The notes under the pieces were generated by a model. It saw only the letters and a list, made by a program, of their open reading frames with translations. It ran no database searches and was not told the DNA's origin. A program made the translations under genes and the position numbers. Below, in pieces: positions 1 to 9,627 of a stretch of 64,000 nucleotides of DNA. The DNA comes from Candidatus Thiodiazotropha sp. (ex Myrtea sp. 'scaly one' KF741663) (GTDB lineage Bacteria > Pseudomonadota > Gammaproteobacteria > Chromatiales > Chromatiaceae), in contig JAHXIQ010000002.1 in the NCBI GenBank assembly GCA_025655555.1, positions 496,001 to 560,000 on the forward strand, written 5' to 3'. How positions within the stretch are numbered: the stretch's first letter is position 1; every line of letters starts with the position of its first letter.

Positions 1-194
1 GTGGGATCCTGGACGTTGAACTCCTGCAGATTGTCCGCTCGAAAATGGCTGGGGATTTCGATAGTCTCCTCTTTCCAGGTTTCTGTCGGCTCCTGATAAT
101 CGTTTCTCTCCTTTTTATCCAAGGGGTCATAAGCCATGAGGTTTGTGCTCAATAAAAGACAAACGAGCATTTGGAATATCGGTTTCATCAGCAT
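1..194 (-). CDS. CNP1-like family protein, N-terminal part (runs off the window)
   Basis: Only the first 64 or so residues are inside the window. They show a short hydrophobic signal-like segment ending near LMAYDP, then an acidic linker with WKEE, then IEIPSHFRADNLQEF. That pattern (Trp-Glu, Pro, Asn-Leu-x-x-Phe) is typical of the start of CNP1-like proteins, a family of exported proteins of unknown function in beta- and gammaproteobacteria. The start at 194 is preceded by AGGA six bases upstream; a second in-frame ATG lies at 188. It is probably the last gene of a minus-strand run with the LemA and GIDE genes. The family call is from a short segment and is only moderately sure. Confidence 0.55.
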   Translation of the reverse strand, partial: MLMKPIFQMLVCLLLSTNLMAYDPLDKKERNDYQEPTETWKEETIEIPSHFRADNLQEFNVQDP

Positions 195-311
195 TCTGGA
201 TCCTGCAATAGTTTAAATAGGGGTAGTTTCGCATTCAGATGCGATAGGTAAAAGGGTCTGATACCTTATGCTTGAGCGGGGAATGTCTGAGGTAGTGCCT
301 TCTGGTGCCGT

Positions 312-1238
312 TTATATAAATCTTGCGGTCAGCAACCAGACCACAATCGATCCGAGGGCAAAAAACCCCAGTAGCGTACCAATGGCGAAACGCCGAAAAC
401 GCCGGACGATATCAAACTCCTCCTTGGTTGAAATCAGTAGCGGGCGCCGGTTTGAATCTGTACCGCTTAAGGTATGAGTCGGTTGCTGATCCTCCTGCAT
501 CTGTTCGCGGACCACCTCGTGAGTGGCTGATCGCCTGACGCTCTCCCACTCATCGAGATCGATCTGGCCATCTCTGTTACGGTCGAATCGTTCCAGCAGT
601 GTAGCGTGGTCGGCTTTCCACTGGTGTAGTCTGCCCTTGATCATCTCCTCACGCATGGCTTGACGGTCGATCTCACCGATGGATTTGAAGAGCCCGATGG
701 CATAGAGGGGGTCTCCCGGCATGATGGTCTCTTCGGTATAACGGTAGTCGCCACCAAAGGTGTTGTGAACCGAGATATTGATGCCCATCATACGGTACTG
801 ACTCTGGCTTGTGCCCACACCTCGATCCGGTCCGGCGCTGGGTGTGGCATTGGGCCCGTACCAGATGTTCTTTTCGCTGGGGGAGACCTGAGCACCCTCG
901 GGGTCGATGATGCATTCACCGGTCTCATCCTGCAGGAGGAACAGGCTGTCGCTCATGCCGGTTCGCTGGGTACGCCAGCCCTTGTCGTTTTTTTGTTCGA
1001 CCTTATAGCGCCACCAGCAGCAGGGTGTGCTGCTGAGTGGTGCCAGGATCGGCTCCCCTTTCATGATGGCGGCTTCACCGATCAACTCAACATAGCCTTG
1101 ATGGGCAGATCTGATGCGCGACGTAGGGGTATCTTCAATCAGTCTCGCGCGATGCAGGTTTCGAAACGAAAAATAGAGTGATAGTAGCGCTGCCATTGCC
1201 AGCAGCACGGTCCAGAACCAGAAGGCGCTGTCGCCCAT
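312..1238 (-). CDS. GIDE-domain membrane protein with an EF-hand
   Basis: About 308 residues with a membrane segment at each end (roughly residues 6-26 and 283-306). The middle resembles the GIDE domain, named from a mitochondrial E3 ubiquitin ligase; in bacteria its function is unknown. Residues around 218-229 form a textbook 12-residue EF-hand loop, DRNRDGQIDLDE, with acidic or polar ligands at positions 1, 3, 5, 9 and 12, so calcium binding is likely. An in-frame ATG at 1262 has no visible ribosome binding site, while 1238 has GAGAG at a good distance. It lies just downstream of lemA on the same strand; LemA and GIDE genes are often neighbours, so a joint envelope role is an inference. Confidence 0.7.
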   Translation of the reverse strand: MGDSAFWFWTVLLAMAALLSLYFSFRNLHRARLIEDTPTSRIRSAHQGYVELIGEAAIMKGEPILAPLSSTPCCWWRYKVEQKNDKGWRTQRTGMSDSLFLLQDETGECIIDPEGAQVSPSEKNIWYGPNATPSAGPDRGVGTSQSQYRMMGINISVHNTFGGDYRYTEETIMPGDPLYAIGLFKSIGEIDRQAMREEMIKGRLHQWKADHATLLERFDRNRDGQIDLDEWESVRRSATHEVVREQMQEDQQPTHTLSGTDSNRRPLLISTKEEFDIVRRFRRFAIGTLLGFFALGSIVVWLLTARFI

Positions 1239-1280
1239 CTGTGTGATCTCTCTAACCATCATGAGAGGATTGAATGCGGC

Positions 1281-1853
1281 TTAGTTGAAGAGTTGGCCCA
1301 TGTCGACGTCGGTCAATTCAGCCTCATCGAACTCCAGTAAATCAGCAGGTTTGAAGCCTAAGCGCTGCGCAATAAGGATATCCGGGAACTGTTCGATACG
1401 GACATTATTGATATTCGCGGACTCGTTATAGAACTCCCGTCGATCAGCGATGCTGTTCTCCAGACCGGTGATGCGGGACTGCAAGTGCAGGAAAGTCTCG
1501 TTGGCTTTCAGATCGGGGTAGTTTTCGGCTACGGCAAAAAGATTGCCCAGGCCGAGACGCAGCTGACTCTCGGCAGCGCCTACGGCGCCAACATCACCCT
1601 GCCGTACAGCATTGTTCACAGCGGCGCGGGCCTGCATGACCTTCTCCAGGGTCTCCTGCTCGAATTTCATATACTGTTTGCAGGTCTCCACCAGCTTTGG
1701 CAGTTCGTCATGCCGCTGTTTGAGCAGCACATCGATATTGGCCCAGGCTTTGGTCACATCGTGTTTCAGACGCACCAGATTGTTGTAAATCAGCACGCCA
1801 TAGATCAGGATAGCGACAACGGTCCCGATCAGGACGAACAGTAAAATCTCCAT
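1281..1853 (-). CDS. lemA: LemA family protein
   Basis: 190 residues: one N-terminal membrane helix (about 3-22) followed by a mostly helical domain. The segment YNNLVRLKHDVTKAWANID followed by LLKQRHDELPKLVETCK is the LemA family signature. LemA proteins are single-pass envelope proteins whose molecular role is still unclear. The gene is upstream of the GIDE-domain gene with a short gap, consistent with one transcript. GGAGG lies ten bases before the start, slightly far but usable. Length matches the family. Confidence 0.92.
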   Translation of the reverse strand: MEILLFVLIGTVVAILIYGVLIYNNLVRLKHDVTKAWANIDVLLKQRHDELPKLVETCKQYMKFEQETLEKVMQARAAVNNAVRQGDVGAVGAAESQLRLGLGNLFAVAENYPDLKANETFLHLQSRITGLENSIADRREFYNESANINNVRIEQFPDILIAQRLGFKPADLLEFDEAELTDVDMGQLFN

Positions 1854-1875
1854 CAGCTACATACCTCCAGTTGCC

Positions 1876-2406
1876 ATGTCCAATATACGCCGCTTCGAAA
1901 CCCATACCCCCGCCATTGCCCAGGATGCCTGGATCGACGAAACGGCCGTCGTCGTCGGCGACGTCAGTATCGCATCTCAGGCCTCTATCTGGCCAATGTG
2001 CGTGCTCCGGGGTGATGTGCATCACATCGAGATCGGAGAGCGGTCCAATATCCAGGACGGTTCGATACTGCATGTCTCCCACGACAGCCACTATTTGCCC
2101 GGAGGACGCCCGTTGACCATCGGTGACGGTGTTACGGTAGGCCATCGGGTGATGCTGCATGGCTGTGATATCGCCGACGGTTGTTTTATCGGCATGGGAT
2201 CGACCATTCTTGATGGTGCCAGGCTTGATCCTGAAACTATGTTGGGTGCCGGTTCACTGGTACCCCAGGGGCGCACACTTGAAGGTGGCTATCTCTGGCT
2301 GGGTCGGCCAGCCAGGCGGGTGAGAGCCCTTAGCGATAAGGAGCTTGAGATTATTCACTATACCGCTGAACACTATGTTCAGCTGTCTTTGCGGCATCAA
2401 AAATAG
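1876..2406 (+). CDS. gamma-carbonic anhydrase family protein (YrdA-like)
   Basis: 176 residues forming a left-handed beta-helix, visible as repeated hexapeptides rich in I, V and G. RGDVHHIEIGERSNIQDG and VGHRVMLHGCDIADGCFIG are the two family signatures and carry metal-binding histidines. Bacterial members (YrdA, PaaY) bind zinc or iron; some hydrate CO2, others have other or unknown activity, so the reaction is not certain. It is divergent from lemA, 22 bases apart, so the two probably share a promoter region. No strong ribosome binding site is visible. Confidence 0.88.
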   Translation: MSNIRRFETHTPAIAQDAWIDETAVVVGDVSIASQASIWPMCVLRGDVHHIEIGERSNIQDGSILHVSHDSHYLPGGRPLTIGDGVTVGHRVMLHGCDIADGCFIGMGSTILDGARLDPETMLGAGSLVPQGRTLEGGYLWLGRPARRVRALSDKELEIIHYTAEHYVQLSLRHQK

Positions 2407-2632
2407 GAACAAAAGGTCAGGCCGGGCTTTGTTGCTCATATGCGCAGCATATTCTTCGGGATACTTGGGTTGGTTGTTAAAATGAGTCTTGTGGTGCGCT
2501 AGGCTAGTATTGTGGGTATTTAAGTGCCTACGATCATTGCAAACACCTTTACCCAGGGTATGTTGGTATTTACTTGCGTTGTTTGGTATCAAGCAATGGC
2601 CAGTGTGGTCGAACATATGAGTGTGTGCGAAC

Positions 2633-3058
2633 ATGAAAAAAAATCATATCCTGTTGGTTGAAGATAATCCTGATGATGAGCTTCTGGCGATGCGCGCGCT
2701 GAAGAAGAATAATATTCTCAATGAGGTTAGGGTGGCTCGTGATGGTGCTGAGGCACTGGACTACCTTGAGGGTCTAACAGAAGAAGAGACGCTCCCGGAA
2801 CTCATTTTGTTGGATCTGCAACTACCCAAGGTTAGTGGTCTGGAGGTGCTGAAGGCGATTCGTGACAACCCGCGAACCCAACTGTTACCTGTTGTGATAC
2901 TGACCTCATCTGACGAGGAGAAAGATCTAGTCAGCAGTTATCAACTGGGCGCCAATAGCTATATCCGAAAGCCTGTCGATTTCAGTCAGTTTGTTGAAGC
3001 GGTACAACAGTTGGGTATTTACTGGCTGGTATTGAATCTAACGCCACCCAATAAATAG
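2633..3058 (+). CDS. single-domain response regulator, Rcp1 type
   Basis: 141 residues consisting only of a receiver domain. The acidic pocket is in VEDNPDD near residues 9-15, the phosphoacceptor is Asp61 in ILLDLQLP, and the conserved Thr/Ser and Lys are in LTSSDE and RKPVD. The sequence style ([18 protein letters not shown]) is that of Rcp1-like regulators, which commonly partner membrane or phytochrome-like histidine kinases and have no DNA-binding domain. The next gene starts two bases after its stop, so the two are cotranscribed. The start at 2633 is chosen from the family N-terminus; a non-ATG start twelve bases upstream is possible. The likely partner kinase is at 7209-8828 (inference). 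Confidence 0.9.
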   Translation: MKKNHILLVEDNPDDELLAMRALKKNNILNEVRVARDGAEALDYLEGLTEEETLPELILLDLQLPKVSGLEVLKAIRDNPRTQLLPVVILTSSDEEKDLVSSYQLGANSYIRKPVDFSQFVEAVQQLGIYWLVLNLTPPNK

Positions 3059-3060
3059 AT

Positions 3061-4752
3061 ATGACGAATAATCGCTTACGTCTGCTTTTGGCCGAAGATT
3101 CAGAAGATGATGCCCTTCTGCTATTGCATCACCTGAAAAAAGACAGATGGGAAATTGAACACTATGCACGGGTGGATAGTCCCGAAACCATGCAAGCCGC
3201 ACTGAATGATGGGAATTGGGATCTGGTTATTACCGACCATAACATGCCCTCCTTCAACTCAGAAGAAGCGCTGAGACTGATCCGCAAGAACAATTCGGAT
3301 ATTCCCGTCATCATCGTGTCAGGCAGCATTGGTGAAGAGTTGGCTGTTTCAATGATGAAAAACGGTGCTGCCGACTACATCATGAAGAATAATCTGACCC
3401 GTCTCGGTGCCGCAATCGAACGGGAGTTGCATGAGGCGAAGTCCCGCGCCGCCCGCCGTCATGCTGAAGATCAGCTGCAACATATGGCGTTTCATGATTC
3501 CCTGACAAATCTTAAGAATCGTCGTGAACTGGAACAGGCACTGACGGATGCCCTTGGGAATGCCCGCCGCAATAACGAAGTCCACTCATTCATGTATCTC
3601 GACCTGGACCAATTTAAGGTGGTCAATGATACCTGTGGCCATATGGCCGGGGATGAACTGTTACGGCAGATCTCGGCACTATTGAAACATCAGGTTCGAG
3701 AGACCGACCTGTTGGCGCGCCTTGGTGGGGATGAGTTTGGGGTGATTTTACACAATTGCTCCCTCGTCCAGGCCGAGCTATTGGCCAACAAACTTCGTGA
3801 GTCTGTTGAAAGTCATAAGTTCGTTTGGGAAACACGCCCATTCAATACCGGGGTGAGTATTGGACTGGTTGATATTACCCCCGATAGCAAAAGTAGTGAC
3901 GAGGTATTGAGTAATGCCGATATGGCCTGTTTCGCAGCGAAGAGCCGCGGGCGAAACCGGGTTCATGTCTACACTGCGGAAGATGACGAATTGGCACTAC
4001 GGCGTGATGAGATGCAGTGGATCAGCCGGATCAACAGTGCCCTGGATGAAGGTCGGTTTCTACTCTACCAACAACCCATCGTCTCACTGCGTGATGACAA
4101 TGCGCCGAGGCATGCTGAAATACTATTGCGCATGCAGGGGGCTGGTGGGGAAATTATTGCGCCAGGTGCATTTATCCCGGCGGCAGAAAGATATGATCTG
4201 ATGCAGCGTCTTGATCGTTGGGTTGTGAATTCCATATTCACCTATTTGGGTGAAAGGACAGATCTGTGTCGAGAGGGTCGTCTCCATTTTATTAATCTTT
4301 CCGGTACATCGCTGAGCGATCCAGACTTTTTTAGTTATATCCAAGAGCGAATGTTGCATCTACGAGTGCCGCCGGAGTCGATCTGTTTTGAAGTGACAGA
4401 GACGGCAGCTATTAATAATCTCAACACGACAGTCAGCTTCATCCATGAGATCAGAGAGATGGGATGCTCCTTTGCCCTCGATGACTTTGGCACCGGTCTC
4501 AGCTCTTTTTCATATCTCAAATCGCTCCCGGTTGACTTTCTAAAGGTAGATGGATCATTCGTAAAGCAAGTAGAAGAAGATGAGATGAGTCGTGCCATTG
4601 TCGATGCGATCAATAACATAGGGCATGTGGCTGGGTTAAAGACCATTGCGGAATTTGTTGAACACGATGAGACGTATAAGGTACTACGGGCGATGGGAGT
4701 CGATTTTGCACAGGGCTACGGTATCTCCAGGCCGGCACCATTAGAGGGCTAG
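3061..4752 (+). CDS. response regulator with GGDEF and EAL domains (c-di-GMP turnover)
   Basis: 563 residues: receiver domain (1-120, phosphoacceptor Asp59 in VITDHNMPS), GGDEF domain with intact GGDEF at 222-226, then an EAL domain to the end. An RxxD inhibitory site (RETD) sits five residues before GGDEF, so product inhibition of a cyclase is plausible. The EAL signature reads HAEILLRM, with Ile for the usual Ala or Val, while DDFGTGLSSFSYL with its metal-binding acidic pair is intact, so phosphodiesterase activity remains likely. The protein probably makes or breaks c-di-GMP according to phosphorylation. It follows the Rcp1-like regulator directly and converges on the TonB receptor gene. 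Confidence 0.93.
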   Translation: MTNNRLRLLLAEDSEDDALLLLHHLKKDRWEIEHYARVDSPETMQAALNDGNWDLVITDHNMPSFNSEEALRLIRKNNSDIPVIIVSGSIGEELAVSMMKNGAADYIMKNNLTRLGAAIERELHEAKSRAARRHAEDQLQHMAFHDSLTNLKNRRELEQALTDALGNARRNNEVHSFMYLDLDQFKVVNDTCGHMAGDELLRQISALLKHQVRETDLLARLGGDEFGVILHNCSLVQAELLANKLRESVESHKFVWETRPFNTGVSIGLVDITPDSKSSDEVLSNADMACFAAKSRGRNRVHVYTAEDDELALRRDEMQWISRINSALDEGRFLLYQQPIVSLRDDNAPRHAEILLRMQGAGGEIIAPGAFIPAAERYDLMQRLDRWVVNSIFTYLGERTDLCREGRLHFINLSGTSLSDPDFFSYIQERMLHLRVPPESICFEVTETAAINNLNTTVSFIHEIREMGCSFALDDFGTGLSSFSYLKSLPVDFLKVDGSFVKQVEEDEMSRAIVDAINNIGHVAGLKTIAEFVEHDETYKVLRAMGVDFAQGYGISRPAPLEG

Positions 4753-4777
4753 CCAGCCAAAGAACTTCTTCCGCAAT

Positions 4778-6952
4778 TCAAAACTTCGTACGTACTTCCA
4801 TCCACACTGAACGGCGCTCCATGGGATAGTCGTCGGGTATCGATGTTGTGGCAGGTTCGCGAATATCCTCATCGAACAGATTTCGTACGGCCAAAGCCAG
4901 GTCGATAGCGTCAAAGAGTTTCTTGCGGCGCAGGGTCAGGTTGACAGTGCTGTAGTCATCGATTTCCGAACGCGTATCCCCTGCAGCCCGTTTACGGTCG
5001 CCAATCCATATCCACTGACCGTCAATTGACCATCTGGGTAGGAAATTCCAGTGCGCATTGGCGTAGGCCTGTAGTCTGGGCGCATCCGGTGTCGGGTCAC
5101 CGGTCGCTTTGTCTTCAGAGTCTTGCCAGGCCAGATTTCCTTTTAAACGGAGGTCTCGGGTCGTTTCCCAATCTATCTCCAGTTCCGCACCATGGCCTTT
5201 CTGGTCTCGGCTATTTTGCGAGGTTGCAGATGCCCCGCCTGGATCGGGAACGAACTCTATCAGACCATCTATTTCATAGGTGAAGAGATTGGTGGCCAGT
5301 CGCAGATCCGGTGATGGGCGGTAATCGAAAGCCAATTCAAGGGTATCGATAACTTCCGGTTCGAGGTCTGGGTTACCCAGACCAACAGGATTGTTTTGTG
5401 CATACATGTTGCTGAAGCTGGGTGCGCGGAAGGCGCGACCGTAAAGTAGCTTGGTGCTTAGGTCGTGACGTGTCTGCCACACCAGCGCAGCCCTGGGATT
5501 GAATGTCCCATCGAAGTCAGAGTAGTGATCATAACGCGCACCCAGGGTCAGTTCCCAATTCTGGGTGAAGGCCCATTCATCCTGACCTGAGAGATACCAG
5601 AGCTTGCGGTCGACATCCGGCATAAAGATCCCAGGTTGGCCGGTAAGGTCGGTCAGTGATCCATTAACCACAGCCTGGCTACCGTCAATCACACCTGGTC
5701 CCCAGTTTTGTCTTGCTCGATAGCTGATCTCCGAATACTGATAGCCGAATGCATAATGCATGCGGTGTTGTGCCAGGCCGTCATAAAGCGCCGAAGTTTC
5801 AGCGCTGTAGCGCTGGAAGGTGTGTCCCGGAGCACCGATATAGCCATCGGTAAAAAGGGTGATACCTGCTGGAGAAGTAAAGTTCAGATTGCCGTCGCTG
5901 CCGATGGGCAACACTGCGCCGGAGGGAAACAGTTGCAGATGGTCCTCTTCCTTGTTGTATAGGTAGTCAAGCCGGAATCCGAGCGTCCAGTCCTGTACCC
6001 ACTGGTCATTACTGTATTCGATATCACCCAGAAGCATATCGGTTCCCCGATGGTTGTCCGTGCTCAATGCTTCGGTCAGACCTGCGCCGACACCGCCATC
6101 TCTTTCACTCCAGCCCCATAGGTGAATATTCCAGTGTTGCCGGTTCAGTGTAAGATGTGAGTTGATGGTGTTGTACTGAGTTTCTAATGGTCCAGGAGCC
6201 AGGGAGGCTGATGTACCGAAATTATCATCCAAAGTGCTCTGTAGATCCCGCCCGATGAGTCGTTCGTTATCCCCGTCCGATTGCATCAGGTCGAAACTTA
6301 CAGCCAGATCCCAGTCTCCATACTTGCCACCGTGTTGCGCCCAGACATCCTTGCGGCCGAACGAGCCGCCACGAACGCCTGCTTGAACCCCGTCGATCTC
6401 CTGACCATCCTTGGTGATCACGTTAATGGTACCAGCAAAGGCATCTGCGCCGTGAATCGCAGACCCTGGACCGCGAATTACCTCTATGCGGGAGATCATG
6501 CTGACCGGGAGTTGGAACTGAGCGGGTCGAAACCCCACATGAAGGTTCTGAATCGGCTGGCCATTGAGCAACAGCAGAACCTGCGGATTTCCTTCGGTAT
6601 GAATGCCGCGAATGGACCATTTTTTTGAAAACAGAGAGAATGAAGAGACGTAGACGTGCAGTCCCGGCACTGTCTCCAGCACCTCATCCAGTGTTGTGGC
6701 CCCCATGGCCTCGATCTCCTCCTTGGTGATGACGCTGGCGACTGAGGGTGCGAGAAATACAGGTTTGGCACTACCAGTAGCACTGACCAAAACAGCGTCG
6801 GTCCGATAGTAATCCTCTTCGCTGGGGCCACTGAACAGACGTTCTGCCTCTCTCATCTGTTGGTCTGAAATTAACGGATCGTTGGCGGTGGCCGGCAAAG
6901 AGCAAGTGGCAACCAGGGCGATGATCAGTGTTAAATGGTGCTTTATATTCAT
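4778..6952 (-). CDS. TonB-dependent outer membrane receptor
   Basis: 724 residues. A signal peptide (ending near PATAND) is followed by a plug domain with TLDEVLETVPGLHV, SIRGIHTEGNPQVLLLLNG and IEVIRGPGSAIHGADAFAGTINVIT, then a 22-strand barrel with the standard NPRAAL, FRAPSF and PDLEPE motifs, ending in aromatic residue F. Such receptors import scarce ligands using TonB energy. The substrate cannot be told from sequence. A GTG eighteen bases upstream is in frame, but ATG at 6952 is followed at once by a typical signal peptide. It lies between two signalling loci, and this receptor style is often found beside COG2984-type binding proteins, which are present at 9620. Confidence 0.92.
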   Translation of the reverse strand: MNIKHHLTLIIALVATCSLPATANDPLISDQQMREAERLFSGPSEEDYYRTDAVLVSATGSAKPVFLAPSVASVITKEEIEAMGATTLDEVLETVPGLHVYVSSFSLFSKKWSIRGIHTEGNPQVLLLLNGQPIQNLHVGFRPAQFQLPVSMISRIEVIRGPGSAIHGADAFAGTINVITKDGQEIDGVQAGVRGGSFGRKDVWAQHGGKYGDWDLAVSFDLMQSDGDNERLIGRDLQSTLDDNFGTSASLAPGPLETQYNTINSHLTLNRQHWNIHLWGWSERDGGVGAGLTEALSTDNHRGTDMLLGDIEYSNDQWVQDWTLGFRLDYLYNKEEDHLQLFPSGAVLPIGSDGNLNFTSPAGITLFTDGYIGAPGHTFQRYSAETSALYDGLAQHRMHYAFGYQYSEISYRARQNWGPGVIDGSQAVVNGSLTDLTGQPGIFMPDVDRKLWYLSGQDEWAFTQNWELTLGARYDHYSDFDGTFNPRAALVWQTRHDLSTKLLYGRAFRAPSFSNMYAQNNPVGLGNPDLEPEVIDTLELAFDYRPSPDLRLATNLFTYEIDGLIEFVPDPGGASATSQNSRDQKGHGAELEIDWETTRDLRLKGNLAWQDSEDKATGDPTPDAPRLQAYANAHWNFLPRWSIDGQWIWIGDRKRAAGDTRSEIDDYSTVNLTLRRKKLFDAIDLALAVRNLFDEDIREPATTSIPDDYPMERRSVWMEVRTKF

Positions 6953-7208
6953 AATATGGCCTGGAAGCACGCGGCAGAGTGTGAGAGTCTTTTACCCTAC
7001 TACTATTAGGGTGTCTTTTGTAGTGATGCTGATGGTGGCATGGCACGCTTTCTGTCCGGATTATGATCCTTTATCGAGTACTATTATTAAATCTTGAGTA
7101 AGGAAGAGAAAAATACAGCCCATGCGATGGATTGGTCTGTACTGGTGATCCGGTTACAGCAGAGTTGTAAGTACTACAGCGTGACAGTGGTTCAGTGCCT
7201 CCATCACA
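6953..7208. other. intergenic spacer between divergent receptor and kinase genes
   Basis: About 255 bases with no supported gene. It must hold the promoters for the TonB receptor (leftward) and the kinase-binding protein operon (rightward). It is AT-rich between about 6990 and 7100. I saw no clear riboswitch, Fur box or long palindrome here. Confidence 0.4.
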
Positions 7209-8828
7209 ATGAGCTTGGACATGCCTAAACCAGAAGCTGGCAATAAACCAACAAGACTTCCTTCCATTAGGGTCTATCTGATTTCGATGAATCTGGCCCT
7301 ACTGCTGTTATTTACAGCGATCAGCCTCCTTTTCTGGCAACAGATTGGAGATTTTCAGGAAAGAAAACAGCAAGAAGATATCCAGGCAATGCATGCTGCC
7401 ATGCAGGCAAGCAGTGCCTCCTTGATGCGAAGTATGGTGTTGAGTGCCAACCAGGCGGTTGCGGGATACGATTTTAGTTTTCTCAACACGCTGATGCAGC
7501 AGGTAGCAGAGGGCGACGCAGAGATCCGTTTTTGCCAGGTGGCCAGTAAAGTGGGACTGGTGATTGCCCATAACGACCCTCATCAGGTTGGTATGGTACA
7601 GCAAGGTGATATGGATAAGCGGGTGTTGGCGCTGATGGAGAGTGATTTTGCAGTCGCCGGACAGGGTTCGCCGCCGATACATTTCCTTACCAGTACACTG
7701 GGTTCATCGCAATCCGGTGACCTGCTGGAAGCCGTAACACCCATTCACAACGGCCGTGAACTATGGGGCATATTACGCTGTGGTTTTTCAATGGAACGCT
7801 TACAGCAGCATATACAAACCCGTGAACAGGAATGGGACAAACAGCTACAGCAGACAAAGTTTTTTTACCTGTCTGTAGTGGGAGTTTTTATTTTACTCGG
7901 GTTTTCGGTAGCACTGATTTTTACTCGGCGGTTGCTTAGGGTCATTCGCCAGTTAACGATGGGTGTTGGCCAGGTATCCGGAGGCGATCTTGAACACCGG
8001 TTAAATATACAGGATCTGGTTTGTGCTGAGTTCGGCTCCCTGGCCCATTCCTTCGATACCATGACGTATAATTTGGAAACTTCCCGCAGACAGTTGGATG
8101 AGCACAACCGCTCTCTGGAACTGAAAGTTGCGGAGCGTACCTTTGAGTTGGAGCGCAGTAACAAGGAACTTGAGGCTTTCAATTATTCAGTTTCGCATGA
8201 TCTGAGAGCGCCGCTGCGTAGTATTGACGGTTTCAGTCAGGCATTGGCTGAGGATTATCACAGTCAACTTGATGAGACTGGGCAAGATTATCTGAAACGG
8301 GTACGGGCAGCGGCAAACCGCATGGGAAAACTGATTGATGACATGCTAAGGCTCTCTCGCCTGAGCCGGCAAGAGATGTCAATCAGCGATGTGAATATGA
8401 CTGAACTGGCAGAGTCTGTATTGCATAAATTACAGGAGGGTGATCCGGCTCGCTCTGTGGAATGCCGTGTTGACTCTGGATTACAGGCCAGAGGAGATGT
8501 CCACCTTTTAGGTATCGCATTGGATAACCTGATTGGGAATGCCTGGAAGTACAGTAGTCTCAAGGATCACGCGGAGATTGAAATCGGGCAAGCGCTACAA
8601 GATGACCGCCGGGTTTTTTTCGTGCGAGACAATGGTGCAGGTTTTGATATGAAGTATGCAGACAAGCTATTCGGCGCCTTCCAGCGTTTGCATAAGAGTT
8701 CAGAGTTTGAAGGTACAGGTATTGGGTTGGCAACAGTCGCACGCATTGTTCACCGGCATGGCGGTTCTATATGGGCAGAGTCTGAAGTGGGTAATGGGGC
8801 AACTTTCTACTTTGAGTTAACGGAGTAG
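7209..8828 (+). CDS. membrane sensor histidine kinase
   Basis: 539 residues. First membrane helix about 24-45, a periplasmic sensor region of about 170 residues, second helix about 218-238, HAMP domain, a short coiled coil (SLELKVAERTFELERSNKELEAF), then the phosphoacceptor domain with His330 in SVSHDLRAPLRSI. The ATPase domain has N (NLIGNAWKYS), G1 (RDNGAGFD), F (FGAFQRLH) and G2 (GTGIGLATV) boxes. This H-box style usually pairs with Rcp1-like regulators such as the one at 2633. Two periplasmic binding-protein genes follow directly, suggesting the kinase reads ligand-loaded binding protein through its periplasmic domain (inference). Confidence 0.93.
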   Translation: MSLDMPKPEAGNKPTRLPSIRVYLISMNLALLLLFTAISLLFWQQIGDFQERKQQEDIQAMHAAMQASSASLMRSMVLSANQAVAGYDFSFLNTLMQQVAEGDAEIRFCQVASKVGLVIAHNDPHQVGMVQQGDMDKRVLALMESDFAVAGQGSPPIHFLTSTLGSSQSGDLLEAVTPIHNGRELWGILRCGFSMERLQQHIQTREQEWDKQLQQTKFFYLSVVGVFILLGFSVALIFTRRLLRVIRQLTMGVGQVSGGDLEHRLNIQDLVCAEFGSLAHSFDTMTYNLETSRRQLDEHNRSLELKVAERTFELERSNKELEAFNYSVSHDLRAPLRSIDGFSQALAEDYHSQLDETGQDYLKRVRAAANRMGKLIDDMLRLSRLSRQEMSISDVNMTELAESVLHKLQEGDPARSVECRVDSGLQARGDVHLLGIALDNLIGNAWKYSSLKDHAEIEIGQALQDDRRVFFVRDNGAGFDMKYADKLFGAFQRLHKSSEFEGTGIGLATVARIVHRHGGSIWAESEVGNGATFYFELTE

Positions 8829-8835
8829 ACGGGTT

Positions 8836-9627
8836 TTGAAATCAGGGATCCATAATCTGATATGCGGTCTTTGTCTCTGCTGGCTTTTATTGGCAGGTCC
8901 GGTGTGTGCCGATACCACGCTTCGTTTCTACTATTTCAATCCTGATGCGCCGCAGCATAATCTTGAACGACTAAAGAGAGATATGGAGACCCTGCTGGAT
9001 AAGCTTGGGTTGGCGATTGAGTTTCAACCTTTTGCGCGTCTAACTGATTTTAATCTGGGAGTACACAAAGACCGCCCATCTTTTGTGTTTGTTCCCGATT
9101 GGTATTTGCATAGTTACGGTAAAGCGTTAAAGCTCAAACCACTACTACAAGCGGTTCGTGATCGTCGTCAAAACTATCACAAGCTGTTGATTTCAGCTCG
9201 ACACTCATTCGAGGACTTAGAAGAATCTGATCGTATCTTATTAGCGATGACCAGCTTGGGGCCGGATTCCACAGGTATCCTCAGTAGAGTTTTTCCCGAC
9301 GGACAAATGCTCAATATCAATAAGATCCGTATCGTTGAGGTACCGAAGGATGCGGATGCAATTTTTGCTGCCGCGCTAAATCAAGTGGATGTTGCTTTGG
9401 TTTCTCAGGCCAGTCTGCTACATCTTCAGACAATCAATCCGCGATTGATCGATTCACTTCAGGTTTTGGGTAAATCCCAACCGTTGGATATGCCGGTGCT
9501 TGGCTGCTTTGAAGATTCAGCCTCCCCTGAGCAGCAAACGATTTTTCGAAAATTCATGATGACAACAGGAAGCAGCCAAGTGATGCATGCGCTTCGTATC
9601 GATGGATGGAGTGAACACAATGATTAA
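8836..9627 (+). CDS. periplasmic substrate-binding protein, PhnD-like
   Basis: 263 residues with a signal peptide ending near VCADTT. The fold signature matches the phosphate/phosphonate-binding (PhnD-like) group: LRFYYFNPD, then a segment of the type used to bind oxyanions, and a central VDVALVSQASL. The start is a TTG with GGAG ten bases upstream, only eight bases after the kinase stop, so it is translated from the same message. No permease or ATPase gene is near, so a sensory role feeding the kinase is more likely than transport. The ligand is unknown. Confidence 0.75.
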   Translation: MKSGIHNLICGLCLCWLLLAGPVCADTTLRFYYFNPDAPQHNLERLKRDMETLLDKLGLAIEFQPFARLTDFNLGVHKDRPSFVFVPDWYLHSYGKALKLKPLLQAVRDRRQNYHKLLISARHSFEDLEESDRILLAMTSLGPDSTGILSRVFPDGQMLNINKIRIVEVPKDADAIFAAALNQVDVALVSQASLLHLQTINPRLIDSLQVLGKSQPLDMPVLGCFEDSASPEQQTIFRKFMMTTGSSQVMHALRIDGWSEHND

